64,000 bases of DNA from Marinobacterium lutimaris (GCF_900108065.1 NZ_FNVQ01000001.1:310001-374000); one strand, 5' to 3'; counted from the first letter of the stretch, positions 1 to 9,043 are shown. Notes: a model not told the origin generated them from the sequence alone. Translations and numbers: made by a program.

Positions 1-1085
1 GTCGATCCGGAGGTGCACACCAGGCCCTGGATGCGCTCCTGCGGGAAGGCGGCCAGGTCGGCGATGCTAATTAGTTCGCCGCCCAGTATCAGAGGCTCGT
101 CCGGCGCTTCAAGTACCTGCTGGTCCCGCTCCAGTAACTGGTTCAGGATACGCTGGCCGATATTGTAGATATCCTCGCTGCGCGCCTTCATGTACGGGTC
201 GTCGGACTGCTCGAACAGGGAGGCCATCCCTTCGATGGTCTGTTTCAGTGCCCATTCAGCCGAAGCGCCTTCGGTGATCAGTTGCTTGACGCCGTCGCTC
301 AGCTCCGGGCTCTGCAGCATCAGCTGATAAACATGAAACAGGGCGCTAACGTCGGACGGAAGGTGCTTGCCCAGACGTCCGGAACCTGACTCCAGCTCTT
401 CCTTTACCGAACTCAGGGCATCCATGAAATCGCTTTTCTGCTGCGCCGGATTGCTCGTCATTGACGGCTTGATATCTGCCAGCGACAGCTGGGGATGAAC
501 CAGCCAGAGGCGGCCGCAGCCAACGCCGGATGCGCCTTTGACGCCGCGGTAACGGCGAAACGGAGAAATATCCTGAACGTCCGACATCCATTCGCCGTCG
601 CGGTGCAGCTGGTAAAGGGTGCTGCCAAGCTGCGAGGCGACCGTGATCAGGAAGGCTTCATCCTCTTCGCTGAACGGCTCGCGCTGATGACCCTGAATAA
701 CCAGTACCCCAACCAGTTTGCGCAGGTGCAGAAGCGGCACGCCGAGAAAACGGTGGTAGGGCATCTCATGAGTTTCGGGAATGTAGACGAAGCGGTCATC
801 TGCCGGCGCATCGGCCAGGTTGACGGCGCTGAGCGTGCCGGCGATGTTGCCAACCAGCCCCTCGTTCACCGCCAGCTGCACATGGCCGACTGCCGCCGGA
901 GACAGCCCCTGGGTGGCCGCAAGAATCAGCGAGTCACGCTCTGGAGTGCACAGATAGATGCTGCAGACCTCCACATTGAGCAGCTCGCTGAGGCGCTGCA
1001 CGATGGTGGACATCATAGCCGTGGGGTCTTGGGTACGCGCGATCTGCTCGACCAGCGAAGTTAGCGTACTGAGGGGGTGATGCAT
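1..1085 (-). CDS. ptsP: Phosphoenolpyruvate-protein phosphotransferase PtsP (EI-Ntr), N-terminal part
   Basis: This frame is open from an ATG at 1085 to the window edge and gives about 361 residues, so the C-terminal part lies outside. An N-terminal GAF domain (about residues 15-165) carries the PtsP-type signatures EVCSIYL, NEGLVGNIAG, INLADA-like VNLADA and FLGVPLLHLRKLVGVLVIQ. It is followed by the start of the enzyme I PEP-utilising domain (about 175 onward), including YMKARSEDIYNIGQRIL. The active-site histidine of enzyme I would fall just beyond the cut after GLVCTSGS. Enzyme I-Ntr takes phosphate from PEP and passes it to NPr and EIIA-Ntr, a cytoplasmic regulatory phosphorelay tied to nitrogen and potassium status. 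The start is supported by a GGAG about 9 nt upstream. The match to the GAF part is strong; only the truncation limits the call. Confidence 0.85.
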   Translation of the reverse strand, partial: MHHPLSTLTSLVEQIARTQDPTAMMSTIVQRLSELLNVEVCSIYLCTPERDSLILAATQGLSPAAVGHVQLAVNEGLVGNIAGTLSAVNLADAPADDRFVYIPETHEMPYHRFLGVPLLHLRKLVGVLVIQGHQREPFSEEDEAFLITVASQLGSTLYQLHRDGEWMSDVQDISPFRRYRGVKGASGVGCGRLWLVHPQLSLADIKPSMTSNPAQQKSDFMDALSSVKEELESGSGRLGKHLPSDVSALFHVYQLMLQSPELSDGVKQLITEGASAEWALKQTIEGMASLFEQSDDPYMKARSEDIYNIGQRILNQLLERDQQVLEAPDEPLILGGELISIADLAAFPQERIQGLVCTSGS

Positions 1086-1288
1086 GGCTGTGTCGGCTCC
1101 AGACGCAGGTTTCCAATGCTATGAATAATACAGTATTTTGATGGTGGTTGGCGGCACTTAATAAAGATCAAGGTTGTTGCCGTTTTCGTCAGGAGCGGGC
1201 CCGATAGCTATATCTCGGGTGCATCGAACTGCTACAATCGCCTTCGCCGCTTGCCCCCTTTTCCCCGTGGAGTGACCTCGCTGTATCC

Positions 1289-3826
1289 ATGAACACCGAA
1301 GTAAAATTCAGCCATGAAAGAGCCGTTTCCAGGATCTGCCAGACAGACGTGGTTTGCTGCTCCCCAGAGGAATCCCTCGACAGTGCACTGAAATCGATGT
1401 CCCGTCGGGGCATAGGTTCAGTACTCATCTGTGAGGGTCGCAAGCCTCTCGGTATTCTGACGCGCCGTCAGGCGATGAGCTGCTGTGTTCGCGGTATCGA
1501 TGCAGAAAAGGTGGCTCTCGATGAGGTGATGTCTTCGCACCTGCTGCTGGTTCGAGGCGACGACAGCATAGATGAAGTGGGTGTCGAAATGATGACACGC
1601 CGGCTTCAGCATGCCGTGGTCACCAATGAAACCGGAGCTCTGGTTGGAATCGTCAGCGAAAGCGATATCGTCAACAGCCAGGGGATAGAGCACGATCTGT
1701 TTCTGCGCAGCGTGGTCGATATTGCGCCGGCCCGTTCTCTGTTTCTGGATGATCAGCTTTACATGCGCGATGCAATTCAGCGTATCCGCAATGAAGACAA
1801 GAGCGCCGCCGTAGTGCGCTCCGCTGGCCGTCAATACATCATCACGGAAACCGACATCATCGGTTTGCTCGCCTCGGGTACCGATCTGGATTGTCCCCTC
1901 TCCGAGTTTACTCTATCGGAGCTTGTCACCATTGATGAGTCGATCAGTCTCTACATTGCGCGCAAAATTTTCCGGCGTCATGGTTTTCGACACCTGGGGC
2001 TGACCGATGCAAGCGGGCGTGTAACCCGAATTCTCTCTTACGCAGATATTCTGCGCAGCGTGGAGCGCGACTACGTTGCACGGCTTCGCGAGTTGCTGGC
2101 CAATCGTAATCACGCGTTACAGCAGTCACAGCATAACCTGCGCCTGATCGAGCGTGTCATCAATGCGTCGATGGAGGGGGTTGTGGTAACCGACTCCAAC
2201 GGCGCTATACAGAGCGTAAACCCGGCATTCAGCGCGATTACCGGTTACGAGGCTCATGAGGTTATCGGACGTAACCCCAATATCCTCAGTTCTGGACGCC
2301 ACGGTCGCGAGTTCTACCAGGAGATGTGGAGCACGCTGAAGCGGGAAGGTGAGTGGCAGGGTGAGATCTGGAACCGGACGCGCAGCGGCACGGTTTACCC
2401 TGAGTGGCTGAGTATCACTGCGATCAGCGATGATAAGGGGCAGGTCACCCAGTATGCGGCTATCTTCCACGATCTTACGGAAACCAAGCGGTCCGAAGAT
2501 AAGATTCGCCGTATGGCTCAATTCGACGAGCTGACCCGGCTGGCAAACCGCAAACTGTTTTCAGACCGGCTGGGGATGGCGCTGCACTACGCCCATGAAC
2601 AGAGCAAGCGTGTGGCTGTTCTCGCGGTGGACCTGGATATGTTCAAGCGGGTCAATGATCGCTTTGGGCATGATGCCGGCGATGATGTGATCCGCACTCT
2701 GGCCAAACGTATTGAGAGCACTCTTGGTTCGGGTGATACGGCGGCGCGTCCTGCGGGCGACGAATTCTCGCTGATTCTCAGTGATATCACCGAGGAGAGC
2801 CTTACCTGTCGTGTCGAGCATCTGGCACGGGTGATTTCTACACCGGTTCTGGTAGGTTCCTCCGAGCTGCGCATTACCGCCAGTATCGGCGTGGCGATCT
2901 ATCCATCGGATGCTGATTCTGTGGAGGAGTTGCTGCGCGCGGCCGATGCAGCCATGCACAACTCCAAGGATCTGGGCCGGAACAGCTGGTCCTACTTTTC
3001 CAGCGAAATGCATCAGCGGCGTCAGTCACGTTATCTGATCGGCGCGCATCTGCAGCAGGCGCTGCAGAATAATGAGATGCATCTTGCCTACCAACCCAAG
3101 CTCTCTTTGGGCACGGGGGAGGTGGTTGGTGTCGAGGCGTTGCTGCGCTGGCAGAATCCAGAGCTGGGTACCGTTCCTCCGGATCAGTTTGTACCGCTGG
3201 CGGAAGACAGCGGGCAGATTCACGAGATCGGCGACTGGGTGCTGGAAACGGCGATAGGTCAGGCCCGGCGCTGGGAATTGTCGGGTCGGTGCATACCGGT
3301 AGCGGTCAACCTTTCCGCCCGCCAGTTTCAGCGCGAAGGTCTGGTTGCCCGGATCAAGCAGTTGCTGAGTAAGTATTCGCTCGACGCGTCGCTGCTGTGT
3401 GTTGAACTCACCGAAACCTGTTTTCTGCATAGCGCGGAAGAGACAGCCCTGGCGCTGCATGAACTGCGCGAGCACGGGGTCAAAGTATCGATCGACGACT
3501 TCGGCACGGGTTACTCCAGTCTGAGTTACATTCGCACCATGTCGCTGGATCAGCTCAAGATCGATCGCAGCTTCGTCAACAACATCAATGAAGCGCAGCG
3601 TGATCGTCAGTTGGTCAGTGCAATGATCGCCATGAGCCAGGCCCTGGGGCTCAGTGTTGTTGCCGAGGGGGTGGAAACCCGGGAGCAGTTGGATATGCTA
3701 CGTCAGCTGGGTTGTGACGAGGTTCAGGGTTATCTGATCTGCAGACCTATCCCGGCGGAAGAGCTGGATAAAGTATTGCCTGATCTGGCCGGAAAAAACT
3801 GGATTGACGCGGGAGAAGAGCGGTGA
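1289..3826 (+). CDS. CBS-CBS-PAS-GGDEF-EAL cyclic-di-GMP signalling protein
   Basis: The 845-residue protein has two consecutive CBS-domain pairs (about 10-130 and 140-265), a PAS domain (about 280-400), a GGDEF domain (about 405-565) and an EAL domain (about 590-830). The cyclase motif reads AGDEF (489-493), and no RxxD inhibitory site is seen before it. The EAL domain keeps EALLRW (616 onward), NLSARQFQ, ELTETCF, DDFGTGYSSLSY, KIDRSFV and AEGVET, so phosphodiesterase activity is likely; cyclase activity is possible. No membrane segments are seen, so it is probably cytoplasmic, sensing adenine nucleotides through CBS and a redox or ligand cue through PAS. The next gene overlaps its stop by 4 nt and is probably co-translated. 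Confidence 0.9.
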   Translation: MNTEVKFSHERAVSRICQTDVVCCSPEESLDSALKSMSRRGIGSVLICEGRKPLGILTRRQAMSCCVRGIDAEKVALDEVMSSHLLLVRGDDSIDEVGVEMMTRRLQHAVVTNETGALVGIVSESDIVNSQGIEHDLFLRSVVDIAPARSLFLDDQLYMRDAIQRIRNEDKSAAVVRSAGRQYIITETDIIGLLASGTDLDCPLSEFTLSELVTIDESISLYIARKIFRRHGFRHLGLTDASGRVTRILSYADILRSVERDYVARLRELLANRNHALQQSQHNLRLIERVINASMEGVVVTDSNGAIQSVNPAFSAITGYEAHEVIGRNPNILSSGRHGREFYQEMWSTLKREGEWQGEIWNRTRSGTVYPEWLSITAISDDKGQVTQYAAIFHDLTETKRSEDKIRRMAQFDELTRLANRKLFSDRLGMALHYAHEQSKRVAVLAVDLDMFKRVNDRFGHDAGDDVIRTLAKRIESTLGSGDTAARPAGDEFSLILSDITEESLTCRVEHLARVISTPVLVGSSELRITASIGVAIYPSDADSVEELLRAADAAMHNSKDLGRNSWSYFSSEMHQRRQSRYLIGAHLQQALQNNEMHLAYQPKLSLGTGEVVGVEALLRWQNPELGTVPPDQFVPLAEDSGQIHEIGDWVLETAIGQARRWELSGRCIPVAVNLSARQFQREGLVARIKQLLSKYSLDASLLCVELTETCFLHSAEETALALHELREHGVKVSIDDFGTGYSSLSYIRTMSLDQLKIDRSFVNNINEAQRDRQLVSAMIAMSQALGLSVVAEGVETREQLDMLRQLGCDEVQGYLICRPIPAEELDKVLPDLAGKNWIDAGEER

Positions 3827-4047
3827 AAAGTTACCTGTTTACCACCAGCAATGGGCGTGGCGGCGTAATGCTGTGCGATATCGATACGCTGGAGGAGGCC
3901 GTGCCCTATCTGCAGAAGCGCTTTGATGGTGTGGTGCGTATCGAACAGGGCTTGGAACTCTGGACAGCGGAAGAGGGCTTCGGTGAATTTAAGCCCAGTT
4001 CAGTGGAAGAGGCATTGGCTGCCAGCGGCGAGTCCGGCGGGCGCTAG
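3823..4047 (+). CDS. Small hypothetical protein coupled to the GGDEF-EAL gene
   Basis: This 74-residue reading frame starts at a GTG whose last bases form the stop codon of the preceding c-di-GMP gene (GTGA overlap), a typical sign of translational coupling. The product is acidic and has no signal peptide, membrane segment or cysteine pair. Its N-terminal part (KSYLFTTSNGRGGVMLCDID) resembles a small folded domain, and the C-terminal 15 residues are Glu/Ala/Ser-rich and probably flexible. I do not recognise the family. The overlap suggests it is made together with, and may act on, the CBS-PAS-GGDEF-EAL protein. Confidence 0.65.
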   Translation: MKSYLFTTSNGRGGVMLCDIDTLEEAVPYLQKRFDGVVRIEQGLELWTAEEGFGEFKPSSVEEALAASGESGGR

Positions 4048-4352
4048 CCCCGTCACATTTCTATCTGGCGCCGGTGCCACCGGCGCTCATCCTTGATCAG
4101 TTCAAATCCGTGGTTGTGAAACTGTATCCGGCCTGATGACATCAATCGGTGGTCGCGGTTCTGTTGTGGCCGAAATTTGTGGCCGAAATTCATACAGGCG
4201 CTAGCAGCGATATATCGTTGTGCCTAGCGTGTCTGGGCCAGTTGATCTGCCCCCGCCAGGCAGGCAGAGGTGGATAAAACAACAAAGACTGAACCGGACC
4301 GACTCATTATGTCGGCCCGTGATTCAGGACTGAAGAGGAAGGGGAGTCTCGA
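4048..4352. other. Intergenic stretch between the GGDEF-EAL pair and the small membrane protein
   Basis: About 300 bases without a convincing gene. It contains one short reading frame on the minus strand (4053-4142), listed separately with low confidence. No terminator with a clear T-tract was found after the plus-strand pair. Confidence 0.4.
4053..4142 (-). CDS. Possible 29-residue micro-ORF
   Basis: An ATG-to-TGA frame on the minus strand encodes 29 residues with a protein-like composition (for example QFHNHGFELIKDERRWHRRQ). It lacks a good ribosome-binding site, so it may be a remnant of a longer gene or chance. No family is recognised. It is recorded because its amphipathic, charged composition differs from random out-of-frame translation nearby. 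Confidence 0.2.
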   Translation of the reverse strand: MSSGRIQFHNHGFELIKDERRWHRRQIEM

Positions 4353-4487
4353 TCAGCGACGACGACGGCGAGGGTGCTCGTCCTCAACGCGGATGCGAAT
4401 GGGGGCAGGCTTGGACTGCTGCTGAAGCAAGTACCAGCCGGCACCGGCAATCATGACTGCTGCAATAATAAACAGTGACGTCAGCAT
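4353..4487 (-). CDS. Small single-pass membrane protein with a polyarginine tail
   Basis: An ATG at 4487 preceded by AGGAGA (spacing about 6) opens a 44-residue frame. The first 20 residues form one hydrophobic segment (MLTSLFIIAAVMIAGAGWYL), followed by a Gln-rich turn, a short mixed region and a tail ending in five arginines. By the positive-inside rule the tail should face the cytoplasm. The strong ribosome-binding site and one clean membrane segment argue that it is real, although it is short. Its function is unknown. It lies on the same strand as, and 54 bases beyond, the stop of the glutaredoxin gene. Confidence 0.6.
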   Translation of the reverse strand: MLTSLFIIAAVMIAGAGWYLLQQQSKPAPIRIRVEDEHPRRRRR

Positions 4488-4541
4488 CGAGAATCTCCTC
4501 TCTGGTCGGGGTATACGTGGCGCGTCTTGCTGTTATTGAGG

Positions 4542-4784
4542 TTAAGACTGCGCTTCTGAGATAAATGCCGCAAATTCAGTATAACCGCCTATATGTTTCT
4601 GACCACAAAAAATTTGCGGTACGGTTTCTACAGACTTGCCAACGGTTTTCTCAAGATCGGCCTTGGTGATGCCTTCGGCATGGATGTCGATATAGCGATG
4701 ATCCAGGTTCTGGGTTTCGCATAGCTGTTTGGCGCGAACACAGAAGCCGCAACCCGGACGGCCGAAAATGGTAATGCGTTCCAT
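4542..4784 (-). CDS. grxA: Glutaredoxin 1 (GrxA type)
   Basis: The 80-residue product matches the GrxA family along its whole length: IFGRPGCGFCVRAK near the N terminus, YIDIHAEGITKADLE, and VETVPQIFCGQKHIGGYTEF near the C terminus. The cis-proline after TV and the GG pair that bind glutathione are present. The redox motif is CGFC instead of the usual CPYC. The ATG at 4784 is chosen over one 42 nt upstream because GGGAGAA sits right before it. The protein reduces disulfides such as those of ribonucleotide reductase, using glutathione, in the cytoplasm. An additional cysteine follows PQIF. Confidence 0.9.
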   Translation of the reverse strand: MERITIFGRPGCGFCVRAKQLCETQNLDHRYIDIHAEGITKADLEKTVGKSVETVPQIFCGQKHIGGYTEFAAFISEAQS

Positions 4785-4908
4785 CAGGTTCTCCCTAAAA
4801 GTGTGAGTCGATTTCAATAAAACCATTAAACCCGGGTCGGCGCGGGATGAACAATCGTCATCATTAATGGTGCCGATTGCCTCTTGCTATCGCCCAGTGT
4901 TAATCGGC

Positions 4909-5475
4909 TTAGAACCAGTCATTACGCGGCTTGCGGCGTTTCGGCAGATAGGGAACCAACAGTCCGAGGATGACGCCGCCCAGGGCAACCAGGCCGCCGT
5001 GGGTCAGCCAGCGCATCAGGTTCGATTGATCCATGTTGGTGATCTGCGATTTCAGCGAGGTAATCTCTCGCTCCAGTTCTACGACTCTCGCCTTGCTCTG
5101 TTCATTTTCACTGGCGTGAGACTGAGCGGCCTGCTCCAGAACATCTATTCGCTGCTGCTGAGTGCTGATCAGCTGTTTAGACTCTTGCAGCTCCGTTTCC
5201 AGTTCCGGCATGCGAATCAGGTTGCTTTCGCCCTCGGCGACAAAGTTCGCCGGCACCCAGCCTACGCGGCCGCCTTCTGTGCGGATCTGGATATAGTCGT
5301 TGCGGCGGTCCAGGGTCTCGATCGCTTCGCCGCTGTTGACGCGCCCATTGATGCGGTACTGGTTGCTCGGTCCGCTGTTCATAAAGACATACACATCATC
5401 CGCTATGTGTGCAGACTCGGCGGTGGCGTAGCTTGAAAGCCCGGAAAGTAGAGCGACTAGTAACACTTTTTTCAT
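4909..5475 (-). CDS. SH3-domain, coiled-coil, membrane-anchored protein (TIGR04211/YgiM type)
   Basis: The 188-residue protein has a signal peptide (MKKVLLVALLSGLSSYATA), a bacterial SH3 domain (about 25-90, with YIQIRTEGGRVGWVPANFV), a long coiled coil (about 95-150) and a C-terminal membrane segment (about 158-178, GGLVALGGVILGLLVPYL) followed by a basic tail. This order is that of the TIGR04211 SH3-and-anchor family, which includes E. coli YgiM. The SH3 part should lie in the periplasm. The role is not well defined in the family; envelope or peptidoglycan interaction is a reasonable inference. It is divergent from the MscS gene. Confidence 0.85.
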   Translation of the reverse strand: MKKVLLVALLSGLSSYATAESAHIADDVYVFMNSGPSNQYRINGRVNSGEAIETLDRRNDYIQIRTEGGRVGWVPANFVAEGESNLIRMPELETELQESKQLISTQQQRIDVLEQAAQSHASENEQSKARVVELEREITSLKSQITNMDQSNLMRWLTHGGLVALGGVILGLLVPYLPKRRKPRNDWF

Positions 5476-5722
5476 ACAGCAGTCCGACGGTGTTGCAGGG
5501 TGAATTGGGTTCTTTCGACTGTTGATGGAGGTTTAAGTTCACCAAGTGTCGAAAAGCGTACAGCTTACCACAGTCGGCGCTTCCCCGGGCCGCGTTAACT
5601 CCTTAGTTTGATTGACTTTGGTGGCCCTCCCTTTCATTCTTCACCTGTTGAGCGGGTCTCCCCCGTATCCCTAATTAAGATGTGCCTGTTATGGGCATGA
5701 ATAAGGAATCGAGGATCTTTAA

Positions 5723-6532
5723 ATGGAAAGCTTCTGGGATCTTTACGTGGTGCCCTGGGCGTTGAATATCGCCTTTGCGCTGGCGATTTTCTTCGTTGGG
5801 CGCTGGATAGCCAAGCGTCTGGTTAACCTCTGCGGCCGCTTGATGCGTCGTGCCAAACTTGACGAGATGTTGATCAATTTTGTCTCGTCGATTATCAGCG
5901 TGCTTCTGCTGCTGTTTATCATCGTTGCAGCACTCGGTCAGCTGGGTGTGGATACGACTTCGCTGATTGCTCTGGTCGGTGCCGCTGGTCTGGCGGTTGG
6001 TCTGGCTCTGCAGGACTCGCTGAAGAACTTTGCCGCTGGCGTGCTGCTGATCATCTTCCGCCCGTTCCGGGAAGGGGATTTTGTTGAAGTGGCCGGCATA
6101 GCAGGTATCTGTGAGCACATCTCCATTTTCAATACGGTTATGCGTACCGGTGATAACCGTGAGGTGATCGTTCCGAACGGCTCTATCTACTCAGGTGTCA
6201 TCACGAACTATTCGGCCCGTGATACCCGTCGTGTGGATATGGTGTTTGGTATCAGCTACGACGATGATCTGCGCAAAGCGAAAGAGATTCTGATGGATAT
6301 CGTCAAGTCCGACGAGCGCGTGCTTGCCGATCCGGCGCCGGTGGTGGTTGTGGCTGCGCTGGCTGATAGCAGCGTCAACTTCAATGTACGTCCCTGGGTT
6401 AAGACTGCCGATTACTGGGCGGTTCTCTGGGATGTGACCGAGCAGGTAAAACTGCGCTTTGATGAAGCCGGTATCACGATTCCGTACCCGCAGGTTCAGG
6501 TACATACCAATCAGCCGGAATCTACCGACTGA
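5723..6532 (+). CDS. mscS: Small-conductance mechanosensitive channel MscS
   Basis: The 269-residue product has the usual MscS length and order: three N-terminal membrane helices, the pore-lining TM3 with alternating Gly/Ala (LVGAAGLAVGLALQDSLKNF), then the beta domain (REGDFVEVAGIAGICEHISI, VIVPNGSIYSGVITNYS) and the alpha-beta vestibule domain. It forms a heptameric inner-membrane channel that opens on membrane tension to release solutes during osmotic downshock. An AAGGAA about 20 nt upstream and GAGGAT about 12 nt upstream may serve ribosome binding. A strong terminator follows directly. The gene stands alone. Confidence 0.93.
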   Translation: MESFWDLYVVPWALNIAFALAIFFVGRWIAKRLVNLCGRLMRRAKLDEMLINFVSSIISVLLLLFIIVAALGQLGVDTTSLIALVGAAGLAVGLALQDSLKNFAAGVLLIIFRPFREGDFVEVAGIAGICEHISIFNTVMRTGDNREVIVPNGSIYSGVITNYSARDTRRVDMVFGISYDDDLRKAKEILMDIVKSDERVLADPAPVVVVAALADSSVNFNVRPWVKTADYWAVLWDVTEQVKLRFDEAGITIPYPQVQVHTNQPESTD

Positions 6533-6539
6533 TACAACC

Positions 6540-6570
6540 GGCGCCCCTTCGACAGGGGCGCCGTTTTTTT
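6540..6570 (+). terminator. Rho-independent terminator of mscS
   Basis: A perfect 9-bp GC-rich stem (6540-6548 with 6554-6562, five-base loop) is followed by seven T residues. It ends the mscS transcript. Its T-tract touches the stop codon of the convergent symporter-like gene. Confidence 0.9.
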
Positions 6571-8746
6571 AGCTGTCCAATTCCATTTTCCTTAGCTGTT
6601 CCCTGATTGCCTCGTTGTCCTGCTTGAGGCGCTGTTCGCTGATCCTCAGGTTGAAGTTCTTCTCGAACAGGGTTTCTAGTCGCTTTTCCATCTGAATGAG
6701 CTTTTCCTGCTGCTCAGTCTTTTCTTTCTCCAGTGCTTCTACCTGTTGCTGTAACTCAACCAGCAGACTGTAACCATCGCTGTCGTTGTCCTGATCCGGC
6801 GTGAGGCTTGGCCGTATTTCGCTGACCAGGTGGCTGTACAGGGCCTTGAGGTCGGTGGATTCGCGGTCGTTGTAGTGGATCTCTTCACTGATGGCGCTGT
6901 GGGCTGCGGCTGCACCGATCGAGCCCGCCAGGAAATGTTCCAGCATACGGTGGAACTCCATCAGTTCGATGACCGTGATCTGGTGCTTGCCACTTACCTG
7001 AAGATCGTCTGTCAGCTGGCTGAGACTGCTTTCAACCTTACCCTCCGGCAGATAGCGGCTGAGGATACTACGCGCTTCCTCCAGTTTCGGGGCGAAGCTG
7101 ATGTAGGGGTCCAAACCGGTGGGGCGGGCTCGGTTCAGTAGCGGATTGCCGCGCATACAGTTGAATAGTTCGCGGGTCAGGCGGCGTTCTTTCTTGCTCG
7201 CTTTAAGTACCAGGCTTAGCAGGATATACACCAGCAGGTTGAGCGACAGGGACCAGATCACGCTGTGGCTGAGCGGATTGAGGGCGCCAAGGCCGAACAG
7301 CTGCTCGGGTTTCAGTTGCTCTATACCGAAGGGCCCGCGCAGCAGCATCTGGCTGTTGATCCAGCCCTGTTCGATAAAACCGGGGATCATCAGGGTATAA
7401 AACCAGACGATAAAGCCTGTGAGCAGACCGCAGAGAGCGCCAAGGCTACTGCCGCGGCGCCAGAACATGCCAAGCAGCATTGCAGGTGCAAACTGGAGAA
7501 CGGCAGCAAAGGAGATCAGGCCGATCGATACTAGTATGTAGGTGTCGCTCAAGGTTCTCGCTGTGAAGTAGGCGAGCGAAAGGATGGCCAGCACGAGCAC
7601 CCAGCGGATCTGCAGCAGGTAGCTGCGCAGCGGGGCAAGAGGGCCGATTTTCTGGCACAGAGGCAGCACCAGATGGTTGGATGCCATGGTGGCCAGCGCC
7701 ATGGTGGTAATCAGGATCATGCCGGTGGCGGCCGCATAGCCGCCCAGAAAGGCGATCAGTGTGAATAGTGGGTTGTCGGCGAGTTGTGGAATGAGCAGCA
7801 TAAACTGGTCGCCGCTGTCCGCGGGCAGGCCGAGTAGCAGGCCTGCCGCCGCGATCGGAACCACAAACATGCTGATCAGTACCGTATAGGCCGGAAAGCT
7901 CCAGGGCAGGGTACGTAGATGGTGGCGGCTGCTGTTTTCCACGACGGCCACATGGAACTGGCGTGGCAGGCAGTGGATCGCGGCAAAACCGAGCAGTATC
8001 AGCGTAAACCAGCTGACGCCGGGATGCGGGCCCTGGGTGAAGCTGAGCAAGTGGTCCAGGTTCTGTTCGCGCAGCTGATAGGCGATATCGGTGGGGCCGT
8101 CGAACAGGCTGTAGGCAACAAACAGCCCTATAGCGATAAACGCCAGCAGCTTGACGATACACTCTGCCACCAGTGCCGCGACTATGCCCTGGTGTCTTTC
8201 GGTGGGGTCGAGCCGGCGCACGCCAAAGACGATAGTAAAGATCACCATCAGTCCGGTCACCAGGGTGCCGGCCAGGTTCCAGTCTGCGCTATTTTGGCCG
8301 TTGGTGGTAATTACGCTAAGGCTGTCAATAATCGCTTTCAACTGCAGGGAGATGTATGGAATCAGGCCTATCAGCGCTATCAGCGTGACCAGAGAGGCGA
8401 TTTTTTGGGAGTGACGGTAACGGATCGAGAGGAAGTCGGCGATGCTGGTGATGCGGAACGCCTCTTTGGCTCGCACCATGCGCTTAAAGGTGAAGCCGGA
8501 CAGCATCATGCCGAGCATTGCGCCGATATAAATGCCGAAGAACTGCAGTCCATATTCGACGGCAAAGCCGACGCTGCCAAAGAATGTCCAGGAGGTAAAG
8601 AAGACCGCTTGGGACAGAGCGTAAACCCAGGGAGAGTTGAACCGGCTGCGGCCCACAGAAATACGATGCTCCACCCACTGCGCCAGGGCGAAGATCAGTG
8701 CCATGTAGCTGAGTACCGCCAGCAGAACGCTAATCGGTGAGAACAT
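6569..8746 (-). CDS. Sodium:solute symporter-STAC protein lacking a kinase domain (CbrA-like)
   Basis: The 725-residue product begins with a sodium:solute symporter (SSS) fold of about 13 membrane helices (residues 1 to about 520). Its sequence resembles the transporter half of CbrA-type sensor kinases (WVYALSQAVFFTSWTFFGSV, RQFHVAVVENSSRHHL). A soluble STAC-like region follows (about 560-640, ARSILSRYLPEGKVE, ITVIELMEFHRMLEH), then a C-terminal coiled coil (about 670-720) rich in Glu, Gln and Leu. A histidine-kinase DHp/CA pair, present in CbrA, is absent. It may import a solute or act as a sensor that signals to a separate partner. It ends at the mscS terminator. Confidence 0.8.
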   Translation of the reverse strand: MFSPISVLLAVLSYMALIFALAQWVEHRISVGRSRFNSPWVYALSQAVFFTSWTFFGSVGFAVEYGLQFFGIYIGAMLGMMLSGFTFKRMVRAKEAFRITSIADFLSIRYRHSQKIASLVTLIALIGLIPYISLQLKAIIDSLSVITTNGQNSADWNLAGTLVTGLMVIFTIVFGVRRLDPTERHQGIVAALVAECIVKLLAFIAIGLFVAYSLFDGPTDIAYQLREQNLDHLLSFTQGPHPGVSWFTLILLGFAAIHCLPRQFHVAVVENSSRHHLRTLPWSFPAYTVLISMFVVPIAAAGLLLGLPADSGDQFMLLIPQLADNPLFTLIAFLGGYAAATGMILITTMALATMASNHLVLPLCQKIGPLAPLRSYLLQIRWVLVLAILSLAYFTARTLSDTYILVSIGLISFAAVLQFAPAMLLGMFWRRGSSLGALCGLLTGFIVWFYTLMIPGFIEQGWINSQMLLRGPFGIEQLKPEQLFGLGALNPLSHSVIWSLSLNLLVYILLSLVLKASKKERRLTRELFNCMRGNPLLNRARPTGLDPYISFAPKLEEARSILSRYLPEGKVESSLSQLTDDLQVSGKHQITVIELMEFHRMLEHFLAGSIGAAAAHSAISEEIHYNDRESTDLKALYSHLVSEIRPSLTPDQDNDSDGYSLLVELQQQVEALEKEKTEQQEKLIQMEKRLETLFEKNFNLRISEQRLKQDNEAIREQLRKMELDS

Positions 8747-8782
8747 CGGTGAAGCTCCCGGTAACTGACCTTCAGGCCAGTA

Positions 8783-9043
8783 TCAATGCTGCTCCGGGTG
8801 TTTGCAACAGCCCTTCCTGGGCGGAACGGGGTCGATGCCGCCGTCGGAAAACGGATGGCAGCGCAGGATTCGCTTCAGTGCCAGCCAGCTGCCGTAGAGA
8901 GGCCCGTGAGTACGAATTGCTTCGATGGCGTAGCTGGAGCAGCTGGGATAAAAGCGACAGTTGCTGCCGAGAAACGGGCTGATCAGGTATTGGTAACCAC
9001 GGATCAGTAGTGTCAGCAGGCGAATGGCGAGGTTTCGGACCAC
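8783..9043 (-). CDS. yidD: Membrane protein insertion efficiency factor YidD
   Basis: The 86-residue protein shows the YidD signature: an N-terminal amphipathic helix, [39 protein letters not shown] and [17 protein letters not shown]. YidD assists YidC-dependent insertion of inner-membrane proteins and sits on the cytoplasmic face of the membrane. In many genomes it lies between rnpA and yidC near the origin. Here it is detached, between a symporter-like gene and mqo, all on one strand. The three conserved cysteines and the CHPF motif are intact. Confidence 0.92.
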   Translation of the reverse strand: MVRNLAIRLLTLLIRGYQYLISPFLGSNCRFYPSCSSYAIEAIRTHGPLYGSWLALKRILRCHPFSDGGIDPVPPRKGCCKHPEQH

